NCBI GenBank assembly: GCA_963853835.1
Contig: OY970824.1
Span: 73,232,372 to 73,296,371 of the forward strand
Source: Calendula officinalis
Lineage: Eukaryota > Streptophyta > Magnoliopsida > Asterales > Asteraceae
Length of the DNA stretch: 64,000 nucleotides
Reading direction: 5' to 3'
Shown one piece after another: positions 1 to 11,801 of the stretch (positions are counted from its first letter, which is position 1; every line of letters begins with the position of its first letter). A model generated the notes under the pieces. That model did not search any database and was not told the origin of the DNA. It saw nothing but the letters and a program-made list of their open reading frames with translations. The position numbers were made by a program, and so were the translations under genes.

Positions 1-1166
1 CTCCTGGTTGACCTCAACTCCTCCAATTGGGTCTTGATCTGATCCTGCATCAATTCCAATCTCTTTGAACAAACTTCCAATTCTAATATGTGTTGTTTCC
101 TCCATTTTTCATCAGTAATTTCCCCAAATGGGAAATTCATCAATCCACCAAAACTTGAAGAAAAAGGATCCAAATTCATCCCTCCTGAACCTAATCCCCT
201 CAAACCACCACGAACACCGTTTGATGATCCATCAATTAACTCCTTAAATAATGGCAATAAACAACTTTTTACAGTTTCTTCAACAACATTAGGGACCAAA
301 TTTGGAGCATTCGAAGCTCCTACCCCCACAGGCGGTTGCTGGCTGGTTTTTTCTTCAATTTTGACTCCACTTGACCTTGATCGTTTTCGTGATCGAGGAA
401 TCTTCTTCTCTGTACTGTTTGGGTGCACAATACCATTACCGTTTTGCTCATTTAAACTAAAAGTAAGGTTAGGGTTACTAGGTTCTTCGTCTTCAAATCT
501 GCTAACATCTGCAGTGACAGGTGTGGAGAGTAAACCACCTTCGGTGGTCCATATCTTACTCGATATATCAAAAGTGATCTGATCATGTGCAGTTTTGAAG
601 ACATAATCTTTGCCTGAACTTAGCTTACTGACAACATTCCGGTACTTCTTTTTCAATCTCCTGAGCTTCTCAACCAACTGATTCTTATTAAAATCCAGCT
701 GCAATTTATCCTTGATTTGATCATAAAAAGCCGTCGTATCATGGTGATGAAACGGATTGTTCACAATTCGTTGATTATTATAATCCAGAAATCCCTGTAA
801 CAGCTCAATTTCATCCTCATCTGTCCATAACCGCTGAAACAACCCTCGTGATTCACCTAACGGTATAATCTTCCTCTGTTCTAGAACGACATCAGATCGG
901 GGAATTGGAGAGAGATTAACCGTACTAGTAATTGCTGCCGTTGGTGTAGCGGCAATGGTGGTTGCAGCGCCGGGAACACCAGCTACGGCGATAGTGACTT
1001 CACCGACGCCGGAGGACGTGGAATCGTCCTCTTCTTCGTCGTCGACTAAGTCAACGTCATCGACGGTTTGATTGCGTAGGGTTGGATCTTCGTCTTCACT
1101 GTCATCGTCTTCGTCGAGATCTTCGCCGTAGACGGTGGTGACGTGATCATCTTCTTGGGAACCCAT
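1..1166 (-). CDS. GeBP/STOREKEEPER-like transcription factor (3' end cut by window edge)
   Basis: The frame is open from the ATG at 1164-1166 down to base 1 without a stop, giving at least 388 codons and no intron. Residues about 4-50 are very acidic (runs of D and E). Residues about 107-205 form the DUF573/GeBP DNA-binding region, starting LFQRLWTDEDEIELLQGF and containing KLRRLKKKYRN. A basic stretch near residue 255 (PRSRKRSRSS) is a likely nuclear localisation signal. The last visible part, with ELEVCSKRLELMQDQIKTQL, matches the short C-terminal leucine-zipper-like region through which GeBP proteins dimerise. Known members are plant nuclear regulators tied to cytokinin response, trichomes and glucosinolates. 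The true C-terminus lies just outside the window, probably within a few dozen residues. The ATG is the first in frame and is followed by the acidic start typical of the family. The paralogue cannot be assigned. Confidence 0.85.
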   Translation of the reverse strand, partial: MGSQEDDHVTTVYGEDLDEDDDSEDEDPTLRNQTVDDVDLVDDEEEDDSTSSGVGEVTIAVAGVPGAATTIAATPTAAITSTVNLSPIPRSDVVLEQRKIIPLGESRGLFQRLWTDEDEIELLQGFLDYNNQRIVNNPFHHHDTTAFYDQIKDKLQLDFNKNQLVEKLRRLKKKYRNVVSKLSSGKDYVFKTAHDQITFDISSKIWTTEGGLLSTPVTADVSRFEDEEPSNPNLTFSLNEQNGNGIVHPNSTEKKIPRSRKRSRSSGVKIEEKTSQQPPVGVGASNAPNLVPNVVEETVKSCLLPLFKELIDGSSNGVRGGLRGLGSGGMNLDPFSSSFGGLMNFPFGEITDEKWRKQHILELEVCSKRLELMQDQIKTQLEELRSTR

Positions 1167-1194
1167 GGTGGTGATTGTGGTTGAATGGAATCTA

Positions 1195-1275
1195 GGGTTG
1201 GGTGCGAAAGAAAAGAGGGGGGTTGGTTGGTTGGGTTGGGTTGGGTTAGGTTAGGTGCGAGAGGTTAGGCCAGGC
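1195..1275 (-). other. Probable 5' leader of the GeBP-like gene, CCAACC/CCTAACC-rich
   Basis: Just upstream of the GeBP-like start codon, the coding (minus) strand reads as tandem AACCTAACC and CCAACCCAACC blocks, a pyrimidine-rich tract of the kind seen in plant 5' leaders. No TATA box could be placed with confidence. Confidence 0.35.
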
Positions 1276-1600
1276 TGAATGGAGGACCACGGAAAGGAGC
1301 GTGGGCGTGGCGTGTTTCACTTATTTTTCTCTCACCAGAATTACCGTTTGCTTGTTTCTTCTTTTCTCTTTTATTTATTTATTGTGAAACGTAAAAAAAA
1401 TGTTTTAAGGGAAATGGTTAAAAATGCTTTAATAGTTTAACTAGCAGGTTACCCGTGTAATATGGCGGCGGGTACTCTGTGACTAAATTTGACGGCGATC
1501 AAGTAGTGGGTGGTGACGACGATAGTGATAGTGGCTACTGGTTGTGGTCGTGCGGATGGTGGATGATGTTAATTTTAATTTTGTAAAGATTAATAAAGAT

Positions 1601-1737
1601 ATCTCATAAGTTTCCTTAAATCCGAAATTGGCGTTTTTTTAAATATGGGCCGTTTTAGCTATGTTGAATATCTCATAAGTTTCCTTAAATCCGAAATTTG
1701 CGTCTTTTAAAATATGGGTCGTTTTAGTTATGTTGAA
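1601..1737. repeat. Tandem duplication of a 69-bp unit
   Basis: Two adjacent copies start ATCTCATAAGTTTCCTTAAA and end GTTTTAGCTATGTTGAA or GTTTTAGTTATGTTGAA. They differ by a few substitutions, so the duplication is not very recent. No coding content. Confidence 0.8.
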
Positions 1738-1783
1738 GTTAAATGTTATATATATTAGTTGTTAGGATAAAACAAAGTATTAA

Positions 1784-1860
1784 GTAGATCAATTGGTTAA
1801 CACACAATTCGTACTTGCAAAAGATCTTGGTTCGAATCCCCTAAGCAATATTTTTTTATT
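1784..1860 (+). mobile_element. tRNA-derived SINE-like head (pol III A and B boxes)
   Basis: GTAGATCAATTGGTTAA (1784-1800) resembles a tRNA A box and GGTTCGAATCCC (1829-1840) is a near-canonical B box, with about 30 bp between them. The intervening bases do not fold as a tRNA cloverleaf with acceptor stem, so a SINE or tRNA pseudogene is more likely than a working tRNA. The 3' end of the element was not found. Confidence 0.5.
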
Positions 1861-2086
1861 TTGTGGTGTTTAAGATGTTTCCCAAAGTAGAAATTTAAGA
1901 TTAAGACTTTTTAAACTTAGAAGGCCTAAATGTTTTAAGAAGGAGTAAGATAATGTAATTATTTAAATTAATCTTAACTGCACTTAACTTATTGTTGTTA
2001 ACAGCACAAACGGTTTCCCCATTTGTTTTAGTGTTAAACTTGTCAACTTTGGTCGACATTTTATTTTAACCATTTGTTAATAGGGT

Positions 2087-2522
2087 TGCAGACGACTCAA
2101 GCTTTGATTGAGCAATTCGAATTCAAGTTTTCCTTGATCGACTCGAGCTTTTATCGAGGTCGGTCTTGATCTCGAGCCCAATCAACGAGCTCAAAAAGTT
2201 TAATGAGTTAAGATCAAGCTTTTGATGGCTTATATATATGCACATGTATGTATAATAATTTCTATATTTGACTTCGAGCTTCTTGAGATTGAGATTGAGA
2301 TTGAGTTACTAGTCAAATTTCAATTTTTATCGAACCTTACATATGTATCTATATGACAATATGTGAAGATATGCATATTCTCCGAGCTAATCTCGAGCTC
2401 AATTCAAATCTTCTCGAGTCTGCATCTTGGAAGCTCATCGAGCTATGAAGCTGAAGTCAAGCATAGCCAAAGTTAGTCGAGATCGAGTTTGACTCAGCTC
2501 GGCTCATATTTGCAGTCGCATT
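2087..2522. mobile_element. Foldback element rich in GAGCT/CTCGAG, hAT-MITE-like
   Basis: The left end GTTGCAGACGACTCAAGCT and the reverse complement of the right end GACTGCAAATATGAGCC share the pattern GCANACGA/CGAGCT. The interior is full of TCGAGCTC motifs in both orientations. This resembles non-autonomous hAT-type plant MITEs. Target duplications were not resolved. Confidence 0.4.
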
Positions 2523-3914
2523 GTCGAATTGTTGAGTTATTGTCAGAAATTAAACCAAAAATTGGTTATATTATGTTTGGGTGTAACTTTATTTGGGTTA
2601 TATATGGTTTAATATGTTCGAACAAGACTAGTAATATTTTTACTAATATATAAGTAAGGGTGTCCATCGATTAGTTTTTTTAGTTTTCTATTCTAAATTG
2701 TTTAAAGAGAATTGTTATTTATTCCGATAATTTATTCCTACTTATCTTTCTACTTACTTGATAAGATAACATATGTAATCAATTGATTCTCTCTCCCAAT
2801 ATTGATCAAATAAATAAGAAAATAAATATAAAAATTTAGTATGAAATAATACAATTTCTTATTGTTTTATTTTGTCATGTTTAACTAAATTTAATCATTA
2901 TGCCGTTTTTAATTTCGTATCCATTGGATTACTCATTGCTCAACTACTCATAATTGGGTATTTATTAGGTGATACATAAAATCAAGATTAAAATTATTTA
3001 AACTTATATGCCTAAGTAGTACATGGTATTATTATAATCCTGGTCACACAACAAAATTATAAAAATCTGAATATATAAGTACTAATATAAAACAATTAAA
3101 TCTGTCATTTCTCAATAAAAGTGAATTTGTTACACATCAAATTCATTACTTATTCTAGGTCATATTGATCAATGATCACTTTAAGTTCAAATTAAATTAA
3201 AACGGTATTTCCGATTATAACGAGCTCTTTCAGAGTAGCCGATTGTACTCATCCTAATTATTGTCATTGGGCAATATTGATTTGTGAGATCCATGTTTAT
3301 GAAGAGAGTTTGACTTTTTTGTGGTCAAAAGAGTCGCGAAGACATGAATTAAGTGCGGAATGCATTGTGGATTGTAGATTACATCTGACCCTACCTGTGC
3401 ATAAAATTGAAGAAAAGAATAAAGTTTGTGTGTTGGTTGGGTGAGTTGGGGAAGGGGTGGGTAGTACACGTATTAATATGAAGTTCTTTGTGCTTACTCC
3501 CATGGTAGATGTAAGCATTCAACTTGGAGTCAACAAGTAAATCAAACATGGATGCACGATATATATTTTGTGGGATTCTGCTTCATGTGATGACACTAGG
3601 GGACGCGGTCTAAAAATTAAACCGTATGGAACCGAAACCAATATAACGAAAATAAAAAATAATGAATTTTTAAAAATGAAAACCAAACCGACTAAAATGT
3701 TTTTAGTTTTGGTTCAGTTTTTTAGCTCAAAGGATCATCCCTATCCGAGGACCGAAATAAAAAATGATGAATTTTCAAAACGAACTGATTATATGTTTTT
3801 GATTTTGGTTGATTTATCGATTCGGTTTTATCACCTTAAATGCTCACCCCTATATGACACTACTTATTAACTTACTGACTTATTGAAAAAGAGATTTCAA
3901 TAAGAGTCTTATTA
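2523..3914. other. Intergenic AT-rich stretch with degraded repeat at about 3600-3860
   Basis: No gene is seen. The part after 3600 has repeated AACCGAAACC/CGGTTT-type words (AACCGTATGGAACCGAAACC, GGTTTTATC) typical of degraded non-autonomous repeats. Short open frames here have no recognisable protein content. Confidence 0.4.
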
Positions 3915-4052
3915 GGTCATGTTTGGGAGTGTAAGTCAAAAATGCTTATTAACTTATTGAAAAGAATATTTTAAGAAACTCCTTACTTATTGAAATCTCT
4001 TTATGAAGAAGTCAATAAATATTTTTTACAAGCACTCCTAAACACGCAATTA
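3915..4052. mobile_element. Small MITE with terminal inverted repeats
   Basis: The left end GTCATGTTTGGGAGTG pairs with the right end CACTCCTAAACACGCAAT (reverse complement ATTGCGTGTTTAGGAGTG). The middle contains mirrored TTATTGAAA words around position 3985. Non-coding, about 140 bp. Confidence 0.6.
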
Positions 4053-4451
4053 ATATGTGCTCATATGCCACATTTGATCAAATGTTGAATGTAATTTTTG
4101 ACATTATATTAATTTCTAAAACGTCTTATTTTTTCATATATAATGATAACAAACTTAGTTTAACATGGAATGATAAAAGACTTATTAATAACATTTTACG
4201 TTAAATAAAATTTCATTTAATATTTCATAATATTATGCGTCGTTAAGCATATATTAGAAAATTTCTTATAATGATATTATTTTATAACTAAACTAGCTTC
4301 ATAGCCCGCCCGTTTGGGCGGGCATGTTTCAAAATTTATATTGTAGAAAAATATCAACAAATATTAACAATTTTAAAAATGACATAATAATCGATAGCTG
4401 TAATGATGAGTTTGTACAAAATTTGATACATGAACAGATGTTACATAAAAT

Positions 4452-4649
4452 TTATAGACGAAATAAGACTTCTTTATAAACGACATTTGCTGTTGAATTA
4501 GTGTAATTGCCATCTCTGTCACAACAAATGACCTTCAATATGTTCTTGTTCTTAACTCGTGATACAGCTACATAAAGCTGGCCATGTGAGAATACCGGTT
4601 TTTGCAGAAACAAACCAACTTGAGACAACATCTGACCTTTTGATTTCAA
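4452..4649 (-). pseudogene. Helitron helicase (PIF1-like RepHel) C-terminal fragment
   Basis: About 65 residues read KSKGQMLSQVGLFL...[17 protein letters not shown]...VVYKEVLF. This matches the end of Helitron-encoded PIF1-type helicases, where the usual form is NKSQGQ-LS-VG followed by [12 protein letters not shown] near the C-terminus. Everything upstream (Rep nuclease domain, helicase motifs I-V) is missing, so it cannot be functional. It sits about 130-160 bases from the Helitron 3' hairpin, the expected place for the end of this gene. Confidence 0.8.
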
Positions 4650-4682
4650 CTCTTCGTGCAGAAGACAGACCTGACATCCTAT

Positions 4683-4713
4683 GCAGCTTCAAAGCCCGCC
4701 CGAATGGGCGGGC
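4683..4713 (-). mobile_element. Second, degraded Helitron 3' terminus
   Basis: GCCCGCCCGAATGGGCGGGC (4694-4713) repeats the hairpin of 4304-4323 with a changed loop, and the flank GCAGCTTCAAA parallels CTAGCTTCATA. The terminal CTAG has become CTGC when read on the minus strand, so this end is probably dead. Confidence 0.6.
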
Positions 4714-7700
4714 ATGCTTCAAGATATAAAGTGTATAACAATGAGAATAACATATATAATGTTACTGAGATCTACATTTTTAAACTAAATTGCTTATATA
4801 ATTAAAATGAAATATTTAAACTAAATTGCTTATATAATAAAAATAATGCGTATACATATCTGCAGCCTAACGCTGCTAGTATTTCTGTAAAGATAATTCC
4901 ATAAAGCTAAATCAAACCAAGAAAGAAAGAATTTATCATTAACACACTTGATTAGATACATATAAGCTTTTGGCTTATCATACTTTTACTTACAATTCAT
5001 ACATCAAAACTACCGTAGCGATATTTATTGTTATCTTTTCGTGTCATCATAACTCTACTATGATTACAAATGGATAATTTTCAACATTCTCAATTCGAAA
5101 CTCAAATATCTTGGTTAACAACACTCCTAACCGATTAACAGAACATGATAAATCAAACAGACACATTTTATGGTTTACCAGAAAGAAGATTTTCAAAAAA
5201 AAAAAAAAATAAGTGTCATAAAGAAAGTTGTGTCAACTAAGGTATATTTATAATTCATATATATACCAATTAAGTCAAAAATGGTCAAAGGGAAAAAAGT
5301 TCAAATCTTTCTTACTTTAGAAGGAGGAATAGGAGAGAAGCTTGTCGGCGGTCCGAGGTTCGGTCAACATACGGATCTCTTGAAGCTGCCTTGCTATATC
5401 AGATTTCGCCATCATGGGAGTTATCATGGCGAAACCAAACAATATCTTCATAATACTTCACATAAATTATCAAGCTTGGTCAGAACCCAAGTTACCAAAA
5501 TTGCATCAAAAATTAAATCATGACATGATCTCACATACATACTTCAAGAGGCTCCATGTATGTTTCAACAACATTATCCAAATGTTGACTTCAGAACACA
5601 AATAATAATACAACAAAAATTCTATTGACATATCTCTAAAAAATATAACTCTCCAAACCAATTTCTTACCTCTTATTGACAAATATACAACAAAATTCAC
5701 CTAAGATAATCTGTATCGCCTTGTGGGCCGACAACAAAATCATCATCCTTTAGTAAGAAAGTGTTGAACTAAAAAATTAGATTATTCTGCCCTTTAAATA
5801 AGGTTTTTACCCTCGATATTACTTGAGTAGTGTCGATTCTGCACAATAAAAGTTACAAAATGAGTTAAAAATTTATAATCAACACATATCTTATATCAAA
5901 ACTAAAACTTTTGATAGGAGATTTATGTACCTTTGATCTTTAAAATCTTTCATTACATCTAGAAACATGACATTTTTATGTCTTTGGTCTAAACATATCC
6001 CTAACCTGCTTTAGATAAATTGAATAATTGATGCATCATTGGTTGTGAGTTTTAGTGCATTACTAACTCCTAATGCATCATCAACTACTCTTCATTTACA
6101 TGGACTTGGGGTTGACCATATCTTTACCATGAAATAGAAAAAGAAAAGTCAACAATTCAAATGCGAAAAATAAATTTTAAATTGTATATGTTACACACAC
6201 CCAACCACCCAACCTAAGTGCGCCATTTATTTATGATGGTGATACGAAAATAGAAATTTGTGCTAATTACATGCTTTATAACCAAATCAGAGAACAATCT
6301 AAGAGCACCGCTAAATTATGTTTTCTGAAAGATGTGATTCAAAAACCCATTTGTAATGATTTTCATAATAGCCAATAACCTTAAATGCTTTTAGTTATAT
6401 GTCTTCTACTGCTTCACCTATTGTAGTATTTTCATCTTCAGTAAATGGTTTAAATTAAAGTAAATGGTTTAAATTAAACTTCCTTGGATTTAGCCAACAC
6501 AGACAAATAGACTTTAAATAAAATAAAAGACTAAGAATATAAAGTGGGAAAAAGAAAAATATTTAAGGTGAATAACATGGTTAAAGACTTCTTCTTGCTT
6601 GTTTTCCTTTGTAAGCAATTCTCTTTTTCAGCATCAAAATCTTTAGCAGATACATTCCAAAAAGAAAAAAAAATTAAATATGTCAACATATAATCACCAT
6701 TGCAAAAAAACAAAAGCACAATCAATTTGATTTAACAACATTCCTGGCTGCCAAATTTAATTTAATAAAAGATTAGATAGTAATGATGAAATGTGCTATT
6801 TAATCATAGTTGTTAATTTGACATGTGGCATACCTGAGAGACCTAAATCTCAATAGGTTATCTAACTCGGTATAGAGATCTTTTTTGCCTTATTTTTTTA
6901 CGTTATGTAAATCAGATGCATCTCCTCAAAACTTTTCAAACAGAGGAGGGGGGAATACCTTATGGAAAAAATAAATAAGTCATAATAGATAAGGAGTTTT
7001 AGAATTAATATCTGATTTTTAGATAACCTTTTTTTAATATATTTCTAGTTTTTCCACCTGTAATCAGATTATTGAGCTTTGGTCAACTGAATATATCCAT
7101 TTTAGTTTGTTTTACTAACCAAAATCACTTAGATCATCTAAATATCACAGTTTTTGTAGTCAAATTATTAATTTTTTCTAGAATATAAGAAAAAAGGTAA
7201 TAAAATGACCCGTAATAAAATCAGAGATGAAGAAAGCAACTTACTAAAATGTTTGTGGGTCAACCCAACTCATTTTAACATGTAATAAAAATGACCCGTT
7301 TATTACAGAAGGCTTCTTGCGGCGAGTCATCGTCTTTAGAAGGTTTCTTGCAGATCCCGCGATGGAGTATGAATTTAAAGCTAATTTCTTAGTACTTCCT
7401 TTGCACTAAATGTTTATTTAAGCTAATTTCTTACTTATGGTGGGAAGCATTTTTTTTACATGTAAAGCCTCTCCCAACATGCTTATGAATCCACGGAATC
7501 ATTTCATCAATGACAACAATACCTCCAATGTAAAATTGCAAGTCGTGATAACGAACTGTGCATGTAAAATATAAGAATTTACGATCAAGGAAGAGTTATT
7601 TACGAATCAATTAAGAAAACATTTTATTAGTATATGCACCAAAACAGGTAATCTTATAAAAGGTTTCTATACTTGAAAAATAACATTTGCAGCCTACATA

Positions 7701-8848
7701 TTTAAAAGACAATTGTAATGATAGGCACACCATATCACATACAGCATAAAAAAAAGATTAAATAAAATTGATTACATAGAAATTTGAAGTATCACATACA
7801 ACATAAAATTGAAAAATAACATTTTATGCACTATCACATACAGCATAAAATTGAAGAATATGTCAAAAATTTGATTACATAGAAATTTTTAGTAATAGTG
7901 AACCAAAAGGCTTGAATACTAACCAAACATTCCAGATATAACATTCTGTCCTCCTTGAGCTCACACGATCATAACTAACGATTGATAATAGATTTTACAT
8001 GGCTGCATTTTCAAATTGCTTAGATGATTTTATAATTTATTGTTTTAGCCAAAGTCAAAACATTCCGATAACCAAATAAAGTTTTGAAACCAAATAGCAT
8101 ACAATTATTAAGATTTTAGCACGTTTTTGAAACCAAATACAGTAATGAAATTCAAATTGGCAAGATTTTAGGTGGGACTAAACATACCAACATCTATAGG
8201 TTTACAATTTTGTGATTTTTTGAATCTGAGCATTGTAGCCCTAATTTTCGATCACTACTAATTGAATTATTATGGATAAATTCAATTGTGGATACTAATT
8301 TCTAATGCTACTCTTAAAATTAATCAATTGGTAACAACTAATCGAAGGAAATAGCTCTTGACCCACTGATACTGAAACAAAAAATTAAAAAATGATTGAA
8401 TTGAAATCGAAATTACCTAAGAAAACAGGGACATCGTGTGAGTAAAAATCTTCAGATGGGTTCGACGAGTGATTTGCAAGAAGACTTCAGATGGGATCGG
8501 CGAGGGAGGTCGGCTGATGGTTGCGGCGAGATTTATGACGTTAGGGTTCCGAGAGTGTTATGATGAAGAGGGAAGATCTCGTCCCCTATAGTTCCGCGTA
8601 GAAATAGTTGCATCATGATTTTAGTTTTTATAAGATTGCATGGAAATCATTGGCCAACCAGTGAATTACACGTGGCATTATCAGCCAATCAAAAGACTTG
8701 AAACGGGTGAGGTGTCATACTAAAATCATGTAGGTGCATATATAGGGGAAGATTGATATATTAATTTATAAAAAATGTCATAAAATAATACTTCATCTGA
8801 TTCAAAATAAGTGCTACATTTTTAGTTTCACGCTTTTTGATGCAAAAC

Positions 8849-11801
8849 TGTAACATCCTAAAACCGGCCTAGTAGTTTTAGGTATATATTGATATTTGAT
8901 AAATATCTATTTGACCATATGTGGAATAAACTGATTAAATGTTAAATGAATTGTTTGACCTTTTTGTCCTTTTGTGATATTTTAATCAAGGGATTAAAAT
9001 ATCCGGTTTCTGAAATGTTTAAAGGATTGTATGATTTTTATATTTTTGGATTCTCCTTTTAATTTCGTTTCCGAATATATTTTCGTGGCTAAAACCAGAG
9101 TTCATTTGGTATTTTAAGTAAACTAATTATGAACCGGACTTTTTGTATCGCATTGTTAAAGATCTAAAATTTGGCTAGTGAGATGGGCTCCACCCCCTTT
9201 GTTTGAGACGGATAGGATAAGGGGAGGAACCCTTATCCTCTTTTTGGTCACTTATCCATTGTTTTCACCCAAGAACTCTCCCTCAAAATACAATTTCCGG
9301 TTTTGGCATTTCACCATACAAATCAACCTTCAAATCTTCATAACTTCTTCATTTCAAGTCCAAATTTGGTGATTCAAGCTGCCAAATCACCATAAGAACT
9401 TCCTCGACAACATACTACCTTTAAAACACCCACAAAGGGACTGCAACACTGCCGAATTCAGGCCCTAAGCTGCTGTCCAAATTCTTACATCTTCATATCC
9501 TTGATTTAACCAAGTAGAACAACTCCATACTTGTTCTTGGTGTCGTTTTTGAAGGTCCTTGCTTAGTTCTTGCTCATTCTTGCTCATAAACTCGTTTTGT
9601 GTAGATCTTGGAGGTATGCTTTTATCTCTTGTTGGTTGTCTTGAAGTTTCTTGTCTAGTTCATAAACTAGGGTTTTAAGATTTGGTGGGTTTTTGCTAAA
9701 TGATAAAGTTTATGAATCTTTTGTGTCTTATATGTTTAGGAGACTTATTATATGTGTTATAACTAGTAAAATCATATAATTGGTGGAAGATCCATAAATC
9801 ACCATGGTAGGTGATTTTGGAGAAAAGATGGGTTTTTACCAAAATGGTTAGATCTTAGATTTCTGGTGGTTTTTGTTGTTAATTTAGATAAACTAATATC
9901 TTGAAAATATTAGTTGTTAATATGGATGATTTTGACTTGTATGGATGAAATTGTTAGTTAAAAGATGGTATGGATTTGATGTCTAAATTATGAGCTAGTA
10001 AATGGGTTGTGTGACAAGTTGGTGAGAATATGTCATTTTAGTGTTATATGACTTTTATTGCTATAAAGGGGGAAATGACATGTTAAATAAGTTATAAGTG
10101 ATGTTTGTCAAGTTATGGTGTGGTTTGATTAAAATACTAGCTTTTATAGTGTTGGGTAGTTTATGTTGAAAATATGGACTAGTAAGTTGGAAGTTGGTAA
10201 TCTAGTATTAAAAATGGAGTTTAATCTTTATGAAAATGATTAATTAGTCATGAATTGCTAAATGGTGTGATTATAGCTTTAAGGTGGTGCTTGGAAAGTG
10301 TTGAAATTAAATAGGTGGTTTTGACCCGTTTGGGTATATAAAGAGAAAGTTGGCTAAAGTGTATAGTATGGTTTCACTTGATTAGGGATGGCGATAATAT
10401 GGTAAATTACATATTGTGTTGAATTGTAAGATGTTGACATGTTAAAGTTAAATTGGGTTTCGACCCGTTTTGGTGTAATATGATAAATTGGTTAGCTATG
10501 GCTTAATGGTATTTGACTTGAATTGTGAAAGTGTATGATATCCTTGACATGAGTAGTTAATATGGCAAGTAAGTGGATATTAAATAGGTCAAAAGTTAGT
10601 TGTGAACTTACTTGACAATTGTTGTAAACTTATAGTATTGAATACTAATTCGGTATTCCTTTGGTGTACAGGAACCTGGATCGAGACTCAGAAACATTAG
10701 ACCTCTGAGTTCGACAAGTGGAAGTAACGGTGAGTGGATTTAACCTCCAACTTATGTTTAGTTGCAATTGGTTTGGTATATGCATACTTGTTAAAACGCA
10801 GGAAGAGCAGCTGAGCTGGGGAGTTCGCGTCGCGAACTCCAGCTCGCGAACGTGAACTTCGAACAGAGACTTTGGGGCTGAAACGTGAACGAGTTCGCGA
10901 TCAAGATCCCGACGCGAACCAAGATCGCGACGCGAACTCTGGGAGTTCGCGACGGGAACTTTTATGTGATGTTTTCGATGCAGTTTTTCGTGACTAGCTT
11001 GTTTGTTTGGTACATGTTGAAAGGGTTAAGCAAAATGGGATATGTGCACATAGATGTAGAGGTTTGCTTGATTGGTAACAACAACTCGGTTTGACTGGGT
11101 GACCGAGGTTTTGAGAAGTCAGTGCGCTGGGCATAGTGTATCAACTAATGGGTGGAATGGACCTTACCTGTATGCGTTACACGTAAGGGGGTTTACCCGG
11201 GGAGTTGGGTACAGGCCTTCGGTTACCATTGTTCGGCCAACAATGGTTTAAGGCTCCGGCAGGACCCCGAGCTTCCCGAACAAATCGGAGATGTAGAATT
11301 ACTTCCGAGGTTAGTAGGCGGAGATGTAGAATTACTTCCGTGCTTAGTGATTAGACAGTTAGTGGTTACTGGTACAGTGGAACAGTGATTAGGTGGAACA
11401 GTGGTTACCTGAATTAAGAGGTTACACAGTTAAAGGGAACAGTGGTTAGGTGATCAGGTGGTTAAGTGGATTATCGATCGTGGAGATGTTTGTGCTTGCT
11501 TGTTGTGCTTTACATAATTTGTAGATTATGTTCATTCACTTAGCTTTGTGCTAATCCCTCCCTCGTTGACTCTTTTCAGGTTGATCGGTGCTTTGGACGG
11601 GATGATTGACCAAGCTCAGTTTGATATGTTTTGTAATATGAGCCATACCGTTTATTAACACCGTTTAAATGTTATTATTATTTTGGAGTTTATTTTGGGA
11701 CGTTTGGTTTGTAAACCTAAACCTAGAACTTATAATTATCTTTATGCTTCCGCACCTTTAAAAAAAAAAAAAAAACGCTTTCTAAATTTTACGGTGTTAC
11801 A
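8849..11801. mobile_element. Solo LTR, 2953 bp, of a long-LTR retrotransposon
   Basis: It starts TGTAACATCC and ends GGTGTTACA, so it has TG...CA ends with imperfect inverted termini. It is flanked on both sides by the 5-bp target duplication AAAAC (8844-8848 and 11802-11806). There is no internal gag-pol, primer-binding site or second LTR, which points to recombination between LTRs. Long LTRs opening TGTAACACC are typical of plant Ty3/gypsy lineages, with Tekay-type chromoviruses a fair guess. A poly(A)-like run lies close to the right end. Small open frames inside show no known domain. Confidence 0.85.
10815..10962. repeat. GC-rich GTTCGCG/CGCGAAC cluster inside the solo LTR
   Basis: About 150 bases carry repeated GAGTTCGCG, CGCGAACTC and GACGCGAAC words in direct and inverted order, in sharp contrast with the AT-rich surroundings. 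It is either a degenerate minisatellite or a structured part of the LTR. Confidence 0.65.

Larger units (their letters stand above)
4293..8752 (-). mobile_element. Decayed Helitron, minus orientation
   Basis: Read on the minus strand, the element ends with a perfect 8-bp hairpin (GCCCGCCC-loop-GGGCGGGC, 4304-4323), then a short spacer and CTAG followed by T, which is the classic Helitron 3' end. A helicase C-terminal fragment lies just inside this end, in the same orientation. The proposed 5' end is TCTTCCCCTATATATGCACC, preceded by A on the minus strand at 8752. It is followed by GCCACGTGT and GATTGGCTGATAATG, words common near plant Helitron 5' ends. A second degraded 3' end with the same hairpin lies at 4683-4713, so two related elements may be stacked. 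The 3' end is well supported and the 5' end is inferred. The rest (4750-8400) is AT-rich and shows no intact gene. Confidence 0.6.

Noticed and set aside
1784..1860. Functional tRNA gene
   Set aside because: Pol III boxes are present, but no acceptor stem, anticodon arm or terminator consistent with a cloverleaf could be drawn. A SINE or pseudo-tRNA is more likely.
5281..5605. Overlapping plus-strand open frames near 5.3-5.6 kb
   Set aside because: They lie in the body of the decayed Helitron, with no similarity to Rep, helicase or RPA proteins that I can recognise.
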